Shown: positions 22,961 to 30,969 of the stretch, piece after piece
How positions within the stretch are numbered: the first letter of the stretch is position 1
How the letters are laid out: each line of letters opens with the position of its first letter
Program-made: the position numbers and the translations under genes
The notes under the pieces: model-generated
Seen by the model: the letters and a program-made list of their open reading frames with translations, nothing else
Told to the model about the DNA's origin: nothing
Databases searched by the model: none
Assembly: GCA_046704565.1 (NCBI GenBank)
Contig: JBJKRP010000046.1
Span: forward strand, 1-30,969
Direction of reading: 5' to 3'
Source: FEN-1297 sp046704565
GTDB lineage: Bacteria > Bacteroidota > Ignavibacteria > Ignavibacteriales > Ignavibacteriaceae
Length of the DNA: 30,969 bases

Positions 22961-23591
22961 AATTACACCTCCTTTGTGGTGAGGAAAAATTAATTCTTAA
23001 ACTTTTCTGTTATTTTTTAAATTGTACTCTCACTCTTAATCGTACCTTACTCGCTCCATTAACTCAATCCGGTTAAGATTAAGAGCAAGAAGATAAAACG
23101 ACATCAGGCTGTATACTGAAGCCAAAGTCAATTCAATTAAGAGTTAAAATGGATAGAGTTATTGGAGGGAATCAGAAAACATTCTCGAACCTGGATACAA
23201 GGTAGCTTTGCAGGCTTTTAAAACCAGTCTCTTTTTTGAAATCTTTCAGACTTAGCATGGTGAAACCAAATTATCTACGGCAAATGTAAGGTTTAAAAGT
23301 GGAATTAGCAACCGCAATGGCTGTGATGCGAATAAGGAGTAATTCTTGATTCATATTTGTGAAAAAATAGATCTGGAGACACTGATTGGAAAACGTATAA
23401 AGCTCAAAGAATCATCTGGTTGTTTGGTATTTTTCCATTTATCTATTAAGAGAATTTGTTTTTATTTTGTCACTCACTTTTGATCAATATGGTTAATAAA
23501 AATTGAACTTATGACTTCAATTAGGTAAATTTCTTTTATCATAAAGGAAATTTTACTAAAGCTATAAATTCAAAATCCAAAGGAGTTAACA
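22961..23591. other. 631-base divergent regulatory spacer
   Basis: Lies between the lysine transaminase (-) and aldehyde dehydrogenase (+) genes and must carry both promoters. It is AT-rich and holds both strong ribosome binding sites and four copies of ATTAAGAG. No conserved gene is visible. A 45-codon frame at 23346-23483 (TTG start, AAGGAG seven bases upstream, hydrophobic Cys-containing C-terminal half) is the only candidate small gene and is weak. The unusual length for an otherwise compact region suggests regulation or a decayed gene. Confidence 0.65.
23033..23452. repeat. Four dispersed ATTAAGAG words in the lat-aldehyde dehydrogenase spacer
   Basis: The octamer occurs at 23033-23040 (as CTCTTAAT), 23078-23085, 23136-23143 and 23445-23452. 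The first two face each other as a 9-bp inverted pair (CTCTTAATC/GATTAAGAG) with 35 bases between. Four copies of an 8-mer in about 630 bases exceed chance expectation even allowing for AT bias. Candidate operator half-sites; the regulator is unknown. Confidence 0.45.
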
Positions 23592-25124
23592 ATGGAATTC
23601 TTGGATAAGCTTGGGATCAAAGAAAACAATTTTGGTTCAAGCACAGGTTCTGAATGGTTCAAAACAACCGGCGAAGGGGAGTTAAAAATATCTTCTCCCT
23701 CAGATGGTAAGTATATTGCCTCTGTTTACCAGGCTTCGGAGAAAGATTATGAAAAAATTATTACGCAAGCTAGGGAAGCATTTCTTTACTGGCGGAAGGT
23801 TCCCGCTCCAAAGCGCGGCGAAATCGTAAGACAAATCGGATTAAGGCTGAGAGAGTTTAAACCATATCTTGGAAGACTTGTTTCTTATGAGATGGGGAAG
23901 TCATTGCAGGAAGGTCTGGGCGAGGTGCAGGAAATGATAGACATCTGCGACTTTGCAGTGGGACAATCAAGACAGCTTTACGGATTTACAATGGCATCGG
24001 AACGGGCTAACCATAGAATGTATGATCAATACCATCCGCTTGGAATAGTCGGGATTATATCTGCGTTTAATTTCCCGGTAGCTGTTTATTCCTGGAATGC
24101 AATGATAGCCGCTGTGTGCGGGGACGTTTGTTTATGGAAGCCTTCATCAAAAGTACCTTTATCTGCTATTGCAGTTCAGAAAATTATAGCGCGCGTAATA
24201 AAAGAAAATAATTTACCTGAAGGAATATTTTCCCTTGTCATAGGAAGAGGAGCAACTATTGGCGAAAAGCTGTTGAATGACAGGAATATTCCTTTAATAT
24301 CTTTAACGGGATCAACAAAGGTAGGAAAACATGCAGGTGAAGTTATAGCTAAAAGATTCGGCAAATCAATACTGGAGTTAGGCGGCAACAACGGTATAAT
24401 AATAACAGAGAATGCCGATTTAAAACTGGCGCTTCCGGCAATTGTCTTTGGTGCAGTTGGAACTTGCGGTCAGAGGTGTACAACTACCAGGAGGTTAATC
24501 ATCCAGGAAACAGTGTATGAAAAGCTGAAGGAATCTCTTGTTAAAGCATATCATGGATTAAAGATAGGTGATCCACTTGATGAAAAAAATCATGTCGGAC
24601 CGTTGATCGACAAGGATGCCGTAAAGATGTTTGTTTCTGCTCTGGATAGAGTAAAGAAAGACGGAGGTAAAGTCGTTTTCGGCGGCGAAGTATTAAGCGG
24701 GAAAGGTTATGAGTCGGGCTGTTATGTAAAGCCGGCAATAGTAGAAGCAGAGAATCATTTCCCGATTGTCCAGGAAGAAACGTTTGCTCCGGTTCTTTAT
24801 CTCATAAAATATTCAGGCGGAGTTTCTGAGGCAATAAAGCTTCATAATGGTGTGGTGCAGGGACTGTCTTCATCAATCTTTACGAATGATTTGAGAGAAG
24901 CAGAGGAATTCCTTTCTGCCGAAGGATCGGACTGCGGGATTGCAAACGTCAACATTGGTACATCCGGCGCTGAAATTGGCGGGGCTTTCGGCGGCGAAAA
25001 AGAAACAGGAGGCGGCAGAGAAAGCGGCTCCGATGCCTGGAAAGCTTATATGAGAAGGCAAACCAACACTATAAATTATGGTACAGAACTTCCGCTTGCA
25101 CAGGGAATAAAGTTTGATATATAA
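23592..25124 (+). CDS. L-aminoadipate-semialdehyde dehydrogenase (ALDH7-type)
   Basis: A 510-residue NAD(P)-dependent aldehyde dehydrogenase most like the ALDH7A1/AmaB branch, which oxidises 2-aminoadipate 6-semialdehyde (in equilibrium with piperideine-6-carboxylate) to 2-aminoadipate. Catalytic features are FNFP with N160, LELGGNNGIIITENADL with E262, and GTCGQRCTTTRRL with nucleophile C296. GGNN and the paired T-C-G-Q-R-C-T-T are typical of the ALDH7 branch. The C-terminal EIGGAFGGEKETGGGRESGSD fits too. AAGGAG lies before the ATG. Placement opposite the lysine transaminase gene makes a two-step lysine degradation module; this context decides between lysine and other substrates. Confidence 0.93.
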   Translation: MEFLDKLGIKENNFGSSTGSEWFKTTGEGELKISSPSDGKYIASVYQASEKDYEKIITQAREAFLYWRKVPAPKRGEIVRQIGLRLREFKPYLGRLVSYEMGKSLQEGLGEVQEMIDICDFAVGQSRQLYGFTMASERANHRMYDQYHPLGIVGIISAFNFPVAVYSWNAMIAAVCGDVCLWKPSSKVPLSAIAVQKIIARVIKENNLPEGIFSLVIGRGATIGEKLLNDRNIPLISLTGSTKVGKHAGEVIAKRFGKSILELGGNNGIIITENADLKLALPAIVFGAVGTCGQRCTTTRRLIIQETVYEKLKESLVKAYHGLKIGDPLDEKNHVGPLIDKDAVKMFVSALDRVKKDGGKVVFGGEVLSGKGYESGCYVKPAIVEAENHFPIVQEETFAPVLYLIKYSGGVSEAIKLHNGVVQGLSSSIFTNDLREAEEFLSAEGSDCGIANVNIGTSGAEIGGAFGGEKETGGGRESGSDAWKAYMRRQTNTINYGTELPLAQGIKFDI

Positions 25125-25299
25125 TTTAATTGACTTAACTTCTTAAACTTAAGCTTAGCTTGCACCGGAACTAATGCGGAGATGCATTCGCTTTTAGAAT
25201 ATTTGACTGAGGTGTATTACAAAGTTTAAGTTCAAGGAGAGGGAAGTAGTTAGGACTAAGGGCGGGAAATAATCTAATTTTAGAGAAGTTTATTTTTAA

Positions 25300-25307
25300 T
25301 ATATTTG
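25300..25307 (+). promoter_or_regulatory. Candidate -7 box (TATATTTG) for the yqeY-cvpA-mutS2 run
   Basis: TATATTTG matches the Bacteroidota TAnnTTTG -7 consensus and lies 23 bases before the yqeY start. The same box, with the same following C, precedes rsmI. A TTTG at the -33 position is not evident. Confidence 0.38.
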
Positions 25308-25330
25308 CGGAAATAAATACCGGAGATAAA

Positions 25331-25780
25331 ATGAATTTAAAAGATAGAATAAATGAGGACCTTAAAGCCGCAATGAAGTCCGGCGACAAGCTGCGTTTGG
25401 AGACAATTAGATACATCCGCGCCTTAATACTGGAGTTTGAAAAGAGCGGCACAGGAAAGGAATTAAATGCCGATGAAGAAGTAAGGCTGCTCAGCTCAGC
25501 GGCAAAGAAGAGGAAAGACGCCATAGAGCAGTACAGGCTGGCAAAGCGCGAAGATCTTGCCTCGAAGGAAGAGAATGAATTAAAGATTATCCAGGAATAT
25601 CTTCCGAAGCAGCTTTCCGAGGCAGAAATAAGCGCCGAAGTAAAAAAGATTGCCGAAAGCATCGGTGCAAGATCGAAAGAAGATTTCCCGAAACTTATGC
25701 CGCAGGTTATGAAAGAATTAAAAGGCAAAGCTGACGGTAAAGTTGTAAAGGCGGCAGTTGAAAATTTCTTAAGCAATTAA
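25331..25780 (+). CDS. GatB/YqeY domain protein
   Basis: A 149-residue, mostly helical protein of the YqeY family, related to the tail domain of the GatB subunit of the tRNA amidotransferase. It begins with the typical LKDRINEDLKAAMKSGDK (3-20) and contains RLETIRYIRA and EQYRLAKREDL, then EYLPKQLSEAEI (95-106) and the terminal DGKVVKAAVENFL. The family is thought to bind tRNA or act in amide transfer, but its role is not settled. First gene of a five-gene run; the next gene starts 16 bases on. Confidence 0.93.
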   Translation: MNLKDRINEDLKAAMKSGDKLRLETIRYIRALILEFEKSGTGKELNADEEVRLLSSAAKKRKDAIEQYRLAKREDLASKEENELKIIQEYLPKQLSEAEISAEVKKIAESIGARSKEDFPKLMPQVMKELKGKADGKVVKAAVENFLSN

Positions 25781-25796
25781 AGGAAGCTTATCGACC

Positions 25797-26318
25797 TTGG
25801 ATATACTTGATATAATTATTGTTATTGTTGTTCTGGTTGGTTTTATTTTGGGATATAAAGACGGCTTTGTACGAAAAATTATAGGTCTGATTGGATTTGG
25901 CTTGGGCATTTACCTTGCTATAAGATTTTCCGGCGAACTGGGGAGGGCAGTTGAAAGAATCTTCGGCATCGAGTTCTATCTTTCTCAAATAATTGCCGGT
26001 ATAACAATCTTCTTTTTAGTAATACTTGTCTTTTCAATAATCAAAAGACTTGTTCATCCGTTTGACAAAGTAAATAATTTTATAAACCAGGTGCTCGGCG
26101 GAGTGTTCGGTGCGGTTCAAATATTATTCTTTTTAAGCGCCGTGTTTTTCCTGTTGAACGTATTTAATGTTCCTTCAAAGAAATCCGCTAAGTCATCGGT
26201 ATTTTATAATAAGGTTTACGGTATACTTCCGGCTACCGTAAATTATATCTCAAGCTACACTCCGGAGACAAAGGAGATATTAAAGGACTATATGAATAAC
26301 AAAGACACGACATTATGA
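25797..26318 (+). CDS. CvpA-family membrane protein
   Basis: A 173-residue inner-membrane protein with four hydrophobic segments (about residues 3-20, 28-45, 62-80, 100-122). The N-terminal LDIIIVIVVLVGFILGYKDGFVRKIIGLIGFGLG is the CvpA signature: a membrane helix, a G-(Y/W)-(K/R)-(D/K)-G-F loop, then a Gly-rich helix. The family takes part in colicin V production in E. coli and in envelope stress tolerance elsewhere; the molecular role is unclear. TTG 25797 is the only reasonable start, with AAGGAA upstream. It overlaps mutS2 by four bases. CvpA beside MutS2 is a common gene order in many bacteria. Confidence 0.88.
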   Translation: MDILDIIIVIVVLVGFILGYKDGFVRKIIGLIGFGLGIYLAIRFSGELGRAVERIFGIEFYLSQIIAGITIFFLVILVFSIIKRLVHPFDKVNNFINQVLGGVFGAVQILFFLSAVFFLLNVFNVPSKKSAKSSVFYNKVYGILPATVNYISSYTPETKEILKDYMNNKDTTL

Positions 26319-28660
26319 CAACTCCTCAAGTACTTGAAAAGCTGGAATACCAAAAAGTACTGCAGTACATAGCCAGGTATTGTGTCACCGAAAAGGGAAA
26401 GAATAATATTTTATTTTCGAAGCCTTTGTTAAATATTTCTCAAGTTAAAAATGAAGGCGATTCGGTTAGCGAGGCAAAGGAGATACTTATTAAGAACGCC
26501 TTCCAGCCGGTAGAATATTTGCCGGAGCTTGATGAAACATTATCAAAGAGTAAGATAGAAGGGGCTGTAATTGACGGTAAAAAGATACTCGAGATATTAA
26601 AGCTTGCGGCAGTTTCGAGAAGCCTTCAGAATTATTTGAAGCAGAACCGCGAGACTTCTCCGCTGCTGTTTGACTTATCCCCGGCATTATTCTCGGATAA
26701 GCTTTTTGAAAATTATATACATAAAATAATTAATGAGAACGGCGAGGTTAAAGACAGCGCCAGTCCGAAGCTTGCCGAGATAAGAAAAGAAATCAGAATA
26801 AAGAATGACGACCTGATAAAATCTGTAAACCGGATTATAAAAAATCTTGAGGATAAGGACATTGTACGCGAGGAATATTTAACACTACGTGACGGTAGAA
26901 TAGTTATTCCCGTAAAGGCAGAGCATAAGCGTCATATCCGCGGCTTTATTCATTCCGAATCTTCAACCGGACAGACAGTGTACATTGAACCCGAAGAGAC
27001 ACTGGAGTTAAATAACGAAATTGTTTCACTTTCGTTTGCCGAAAGGAGAGAGATTGAGCGGCTTCTGAAAGAGGTAACCAAACGTATAGGCGAAAGCAGC
27101 GAACAGTTGAAAGCTTCGATGGAAACGGTTGCTTATGTGGATTCAGTCTTTGCAAAGGCGAATTATTCTCTTGAAGTAATCGGTTCCTTTCCTCAACTTG
27201 ATAATAGGAAGCCTTTTCAAATAAACGACGCAAGACATCCGATTCTTCTGAAAAAGTTTGGAAGAGAAAAGACGATACAGCTTAATGTTTCAGTCCAAAA
27301 TAAAAATGTTATTTTGATTACCGGACCGAACGCCGGTGGAAAGACAGTTGTTCTAAAAACTATTGGTCTATCAGCATTAATGGTGCATTCGGGGATACAC
27401 ATTCCTGCAAGCCCGGATTCTAATTTCCATTTCTTTGAAAACATTCTTCTTGATATCGGCGATGCGCAATCAATTGAAGACGATCTATCAACTTTCAGCT
27501 CGCATCTTTCAAACATAAATTTGATTTTAAATTCTGCAGATTCTCAGTCGTTGGTTCTGTTGGATGAGATAGGTACCGGAACTGACCCTGCAGAAGGCTC
27601 AGCATTAGCCTCGGCTGTATTAATCGGACTTAGAGATAAGAAGGCTACTGTATTCGCTACAACGCATCATGGAAGTCTTAAATTGATTGCAAATGATCTT
27701 AATGGTTTTGAAAATGCGGCAATGGAATTCGATACGCAGAATCTCAAGCCTACATATCAGTTCAAGCAGGGAATCCCCGGCTCAAGCTATGCCTTTGAAG
27801 TTGCAAAGCGTATCGGTTTTGATGACGAGTTCTTTAATACTGCAAAGCAATATCTCGACGGCGATAAGCATAAGCTGGAAAGCTTTCTTGTCGATATTGA
27901 AAAGAAATCTCATGAGCTTGAAGAGAGACTTAAGAATGCTGAGGTTGAGAACTCAAGACTGGCAGGCTTATCAAATCTTTATAAGAATAATATTGAAAAG
28001 CTTGACAGCGAGAAGAAGGATATTCTGAAAAAAGCTAAGACTGAGGCTGAGGAATATCTTAGAGATATTAATAAGAAAGTAGAAAAAGTAATTAAAGACC
28101 TGAAAGAGTCGAATGCAAAGAGCGAGGTAATAAAAGAATCGCAGAACATCATAAAAGAGATAAAAGAAAAGAATAAAAATCTCTTCAAGGAAGATGTTGA
28201 TTTTAAAACGGAAACAGATAACTTTGCAGTTGGCGACGCTGTTTCGATTAAAAATACCGGCAGTTCCGGGGAGATAATTGAAATATCAAAGGACGGGAAG
28301 AAAGCAACTCTCAGAGTAGGCGCAGTTAAGATGCAGGCAGATTTGAAGAACCTTGTCAGGACTAAAAGGGATGAGGTAAAAGCAGCGACGGGCTATTCCG
28401 GCTATAATATTTCTGTCCCGCAGTTGAGGCTTGACATTAGAGGTGAGAGGTCTGATGAAGCTGAGTTCGAAGTAATAAAATTTTTAGATGAGGCATATTC
28501 ATCCGGAATGGAGAAGGTAGAAATACTACACGGCAAAGGAACCGGTGCCTTGAAAAAACCTGTCCGGGATATTTTAAAGAGTCATGAGAGGGTAAAGAAG
28601 TTTTATTTTGCACCGATTGAGTTCGGCGGAGACGGAATTACGATAGCGGAGTTCGGCTAA
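26315..28660 (+). CDS. mutS2: Endonuclease MutS2
   Basis: A 781-residue MutS2: the core and clamp helices of MutS family (about 1-300), the ATPase domain with Walker A GPNAGGKT (337-344) and Walker B LLDEIGTGTDPAEGSALAS (415-433), a long Lys/Glu-rich coiled coil (about 520-625), a KOW-like segment and a C-terminal Smr nuclease domain (706-781) with LDIRG and HGKGTG. It lacks the mismatch-recognition domain of MutS. MutS2 acts against recombination in some bacteria and rescues collided ribosomes in Bacillus; which applies here is unknown. The Smr motif reads LDIRG, where active Smr nucleases usually have LDLHG/LDVRG. Its last base is shared with the biotin carboxylase start. Confidence 0.97.
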   Translation: MTTPQVLEKLEYQKVLQYIARYCVTEKGKNNILFSKPLLNISQVKNEGDSVSEAKEILIKNAFQPVEYLPELDETLSKSKIEGAVIDGKKILEILKLAAVSRSLQNYLKQNRETSPLLFDLSPALFSDKLFENYIHKIINENGEVKDSASPKLAEIRKEIRIKNDDLIKSVNRIIKNLEDKDIVREEYLTLRDGRIVIPVKAEHKRHIRGFIHSESSTGQTVYIEPEETLELNNEIVSLSFAERREIERLLKEVTKRIGESSEQLKASMETVAYVDSVFAKANYSLEVIGSFPQLDNRKPFQINDARHPILLKKFGREKTIQLNVSVQNKNVILITGPNAGGKTVVLKTIGLSALMVHSGIHIPASPDSNFHFFENILLDIGDAQSIEDDLSTFSSHLSNINLILNSADSQSLVLLDEIGTGTDPAEGSALASAVLIGLRDKKATVFATTHHGSLKLIANDLNGFENAAMEFDTQNLKPTYQFKQGIPGSSYAFEVAKRIGFDDEFFNTAKQYLDGDKHKLESFLVDIEKKSHELEERLKNAEVENSRLAGLSNLYKNNIEKLDSEKKDILKKAKTEAEEYLRDINKKVEKVIKDLKESNAKSEVIKESQNIIKEIKEKNKNLFKEDVDFKTETDNFAVGDAVSIKNTGSSGEIIEISKDGKKATLRVGAVKMQADLKNLVRTKRDEVKAATGYSGYNISVPQLRLDIRGERSDEAEFEVIKFLDEAYSSGMEKVEILHGKGTGALKKPVRDILKSHERVKKFYFAPIEFGGDGITIAEFG

Positions 28661-30168
28661 TGATTAAGAAAATACTCATAGCTAACAGAGGGGAGATTGC
28701 AGTAAGAGTAATACGAGCATGCAAAGAGCTGGGGATTAAGTCTGCGGCGGTTTATTCAGAGGCTGACAGGACCTCACTCCACACGCGATTGGCAGATGAA
28801 TCATTCTTTATCGGCGAGGCAGCCGCATCGCAATCTTATCTGAACAAAATTAAAATAATTGAGCTTGCAAAAAGAATTAAAGCCGATGCAATCCATCCGG
28901 GCTATGGATTTTTATCGGAAAATTCCGGGTTCATAAAAATGTGCGAGGATGAAAAAATAAATTTTATCGGTCCGTCATCTAAGTCTGTTGAAATGATGGG
29001 GAGTAAAACTGCTGCAAGAGAACTCATGTCAAGTAGCGGAGTGCCGATTGTTCCCGGAACAACAAAACCAATTTCGTCATTAAAGGAAGGAATACGGTCG
29101 GCAAGGGAAGTCGGCTTCCCGGTTCTTCTTAAAGCGTCAGCGGGCGGCGGCGGTAAAGGAATGAGAAAGATTTCTTCAGAAAAGGAATTCAGCGATGCTT
29201 TTGAAGCTACGCAGAGAGAAGCATTAAAGGCTTTCGGCGATGATTCAATTTATATAGAAAAATATATTGAGAACCCGCGGCATATTGAAGTACAGGTTAT
29301 TGCAGACAAGCATGGAAACTACGCTCACATATTTGAAAGAGAGTGTTCGATCCAGCGGCGACATCAGAAGATTATTGAAGAATCGCCTTCTTCTTTTGTT
29401 GACGGGGAGACAAGGAATAAAATTACTCAGGCGGCAGTTAATGCTGCAAAAGCCTGCGGTTATTTTAATGCAGGCACAATTGAGTTCCTTATGGACAAAG
29501 ACAAAAATTTTTATTTTCTCGAAATGAATACCCGTCTCCAGGTCGAGCATCCTGTTACGGAATTTATTTCCGGTATTGATCTGGTCAAAGAACAAATCAA
29601 TATTGCATCCGGTAATAAGCTTTCATTTAAACAGGAAGATTTGAGAATAAGCGGGCACGCATTCGAATGCAGGGTATATGCCGAAGATCCGGGAAATAAT
29701 TTTTTACCTTCTACAGGACTATTGACCGGGTATAAAATTCCATCGGGTCCTGGAGTCAGAGTAGACGACGGATTCGGTAAAGGATCTGAAATATCGATTT
29801 ATTATGATCCGCTGATATCTAAGCTGGTTTGCTGGTCGGGAGATAGAAAATCTGCAATTGATAGAATGAAGCGCGCGCTCGGCGAATACCGGATTGCGGG
29901 AGTAATAAACAATATTACCTTTCTCAAAGCCGTATTTGCAGATGAGAAATTCGGAAAAGGAGAGATAGATATAAATTATCTTGAAAGGAAAATGGAGTGC
30001 CTTAAGAAGACGGCGTTCCAACTAAAAAGTAATATTGATACAGAAGATGCCGCTTCAATAGTTGCGGTGCTATTAAAAGAAAAGCTTTCCGGGAAAGACG
30101 GCGCCGGCGAAAGCCTTGAGACTTCAAAAACAAATAACAACCGGTGGCAGGATTTGATGTATGAGTGA
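28660..30168 (+). CDS. Biotin carboxylase subunit of an acyl-CoA carboxylase
   Basis: A 502-residue ATP-grasp enzyme that carboxylates biotin on a carrier protein using bicarbonate and ATP. Key features: IKKILIANRGEIAVRVIRA at the N-terminus, HPGYGFLSEN (79-88), ATP-binding K159 and the Gly loop AGGGGKGMRK (161-170), and FLEMNTRLQVEHPVTE with E288, N290, R292, E296 and H297. A charged tail of about 40 residues follows the usual C-terminus. Paired with a fused-type carrier downstream, it is more like the BC subunit of propionyl-CoA, methylcrotonyl-CoA or pyruvate carboxylase than the fatty-acid AccC partner of AccB; substrate is set by the missing carboxyltransferase. ATG shares one base with the mutS2 stop. 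Confidence 0.94.
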   Translation: MIKKILIANRGEIAVRVIRACKELGIKSAAVYSEADRTSLHTRLADESFFIGEAAASQSYLNKIKIIELAKRIKADAIHPGYGFLSENSGFIKMCEDEKINFIGPSSKSVEMMGSKTAARELMSSSGVPIVPGTTKPISSLKEGIRSAREVGFPVLLKASAGGGGKGMRKISSEKEFSDAFEATQREALKAFGDDSIYIEKYIENPRHIEVQVIADKHGNYAHIFERECSIQRRHQKIIEESPSSFVDGETRNKITQAAVNAAKACGYFNAGTIEFLMDKDKNFYFLEMNTRLQVEHPVTEFISGIDLVKEQINIASGNKLSFKQEDLRISGHAFECRVYAEDPGNNFLPSTGLLTGYKIPSGPGVRVDDGFGKGSEISIYYDPLISKLVCWSGDRKSAIDRMKRALGEYRIAGVINNITFLKAVFADEKFGKGEIDINYLERKMECLKKTAFQLKSNIDTEDAASIVAVLLKEKLSGKDGAGESLETSKTNNNRWQDLMYE

Positions 30169-30661
30169 TTTTATTATTTCATTAAATAATAAGAAGAAAA
30201 AGGCATCATATTCCGGCAACTCCAGAATCAGCATAGACAAGACTGAATATGAATGCGATCTGATCCATCTTGAAGGGCAGAATTATATCCTTAAGCTGAA
30301 TAATATTTTTTACGAAGTAACAACAAATAAGCTTGACAATGACATATTTTCGGTTTTAATTAACGGCAGTCTTTTTGAAGTAGAAGTAAGAACGTCGCTG
30401 CAGGAAAAGGCGAGGGAATTATTGCAGCAGAAGGCATCTGCTCATCAAAAGATGGAAGTAAAGGCGCCTATGCCGGGAATGATATTAAAGATAAAAAAGA
30501 ATGTCTCGGAAAGTATCGAGCAAGGAGAGACCGTGTTGATCCTTGAAGCCATGAAGATGGAGAACGACCTTAGGGCGCCGAGACCCGGTGTTATTAAAGA
30601 AGTTTTAGTACAAGAGGGAACCGCTGTGGAAAAGGGTGCCGTCTTATTTACTATTGAATAA
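30161..30661 (+). CDS. Biotin carboxyl carrier protein (biotin/lipoyl domain)
   Basis: A 166-residue protein. Residues 98-166 are a biotinyl domain: KAPMPGMILKI, then the biotinylation motif EAMKMEN with modified lysine K132, then APRPGVIKEVLVQEGTAV. The N-terminal 80 residues are a small beta-rich region like the linker domain of acyl-CoA or oxaloacetate/pyruvate carboxylase carriers, not the Ala/Pro-rich linker of AccB. It starts inside the biotin carboxylase gene, overlapping by eight bases, so translation is coupled and the two subunits are probably made in equal amounts. No carboxyltransferase gene follows within the window. Confidence 0.93.
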   Translation: MSDFIISLNNKKKKASYSGNSRISIDKTEYECDLIHLEGQNYILKLNNIFYEVTTNKLDNDIFSVLINGSLFEVEVRTSLQEKARELLQQKASAHQKMEVKAPMPGMILKIKKNVSESIEQGETVLILEAMKMENDLRAPRPGVIKEVLVQEGTAVEKGAVLFTIE

Positions 30662-30716
30662 AATTTTACTGTTGGAATAATTAAAACAAATTAACATTAT
30701 AATAAACGGAGGTCAT

Positions 30717-30969
30717 GTGAAAGTAAAAATTGTTACATCAGTTTTTTTCCTTTTGCTGGCATATAGTCAACTCTTAGCCGGCGGTTTCCAGTTAAACGAG
30801 CATAATGCCCGTGCAGTCGCAATGGGAGATGCTTTTACCGCCATCTCTAATGATCCATCTGCAATTTACTACAACGGCGCCGGATTGCTTCAGTTGAACG
30901 GAATAAATATTTCATTGGGTTCAACTTTAATTGCACCGGTCTTTGCTTTTAGAGGAGTTACACCTGCTG
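30717..30969 (+). CDS. OmpP1/FadL-family outer-membrane transport protein (partial)
   Basis: The first 84 codons of a gene that runs off the right edge. GTG 30717 follows GGAGGT; the ATG two bases earlier would read ATG-TGA and is excluded. A Sec signal (KVKIVTSVFFLLLAYSQLLA) is cleaved before GGFQLNEHNARAVAMGDAFT, the hallmark beginning of FadL/OmpP1 long-chain fatty-acid or hydrophobic-compound channels, followed by ISNDPSAIYYNGAGL (the FadL NPA-type motif). Not visible: the barrel and C-terminus. Gap to the carrier gene is 55 bases, so it may be independently transcribed. Confidence 0.88.
   Translation, partial: MKVKIVTSVFFLLLAYSQLLAGGFQLNEHNARAVAMGDAFTAISNDPSAIYYNGAGLLQLNGINISLGSTLIAPVFAFRGVTPA

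Overview
The window is chromosomal DNA from a moderately AT-rich Gram-negative bacterium. It looks like a member of the Bacteroidota/Chlorobiota-Ignavibacteria group. This rests on gene content, not on a marker-gene tree. A glycogen synthase gene lies close to a lipoprotein resembling DUF4270. There are several outer-membrane beta-barrel proteins with Sec signals, a tiny histone H1-like (Hc1) protein, a lysine 6-transaminase paired with an aminoadipate-semialdehyde dehydrogenase, and two TATATTTG boxes of the type used as -7 elements in Bacteroidota. I see no rRNA, tRNA, CRISPR array, insertion sequence or prophage. Nearly all of the window is ordinary core genome.

Layout. Bases 1-6211 (+): the last codons of glgA, a GmhB-like HAD phosphatase, a lipoprotein, an outer-membrane barrel, glyA, tatC and a long-chain polyprenyl diphosphate synthase, mostly overlapping or tightly spaced. 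Bases 6269-8555 (-): a HisA-like TIM barrel, a cyclic-nucleotide-binding protein and a universal stress protein form an overlapping unit, followed by a retropepsin-like protease. Bases 8666-12664 (+): a secreted M3 metallopeptidase, a barrel protein and a patatin-like lipase, with two good terminators. Bases 12766-16883 (+): bioY, a membrane-bound HdrD-like iron-sulfur oxidoreductase, the Hc1-like protein and a CapA-family protein. Bases 17006-20591 (+): an ORF6N protein carrying a perfect 31-bp palindrome, a dihydrouridine synthase, a PAP2-like membrane protein, an enoyl-CoA hydratase and apt. rsmI (-) converges on apt.

Bases 21272-23591 hold two non-coding stretches around the lysine transaminase gene (-). 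The first is rich in CATGC words. The second separates the transaminase from the divergent aldehyde dehydrogenase gene (+) and carries four copies of ATTAAGAG. Bases 25331-30661 (+) are a compact run: yqeY, cvpA, mutS2, a biotin carboxylase and a biotin carrier protein. A FadL-type porin gene runs off the right edge.

How the genes fit together. The transaminase and dehydrogenase would convert lysine to 2-aminoadipate. BioY would import the biotin needed by the carboxylase and carrier subunits, whose carboxyltransferase partner is not in the window. The HdrD-like protein and the hydratase fit acyl-CoA or branched-chain oxidation feeding electrons to quinone, although nothing in the window proves this.

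I did not find a clearly new defence or mobile system. The observations most worth following are the HisA-like protein with two altered active-site loop residues inside a signalling-type operon, the palindrome inside the ORF6N gene, and the two repeat-bearing spacers flanking the lysine transaminase gene.
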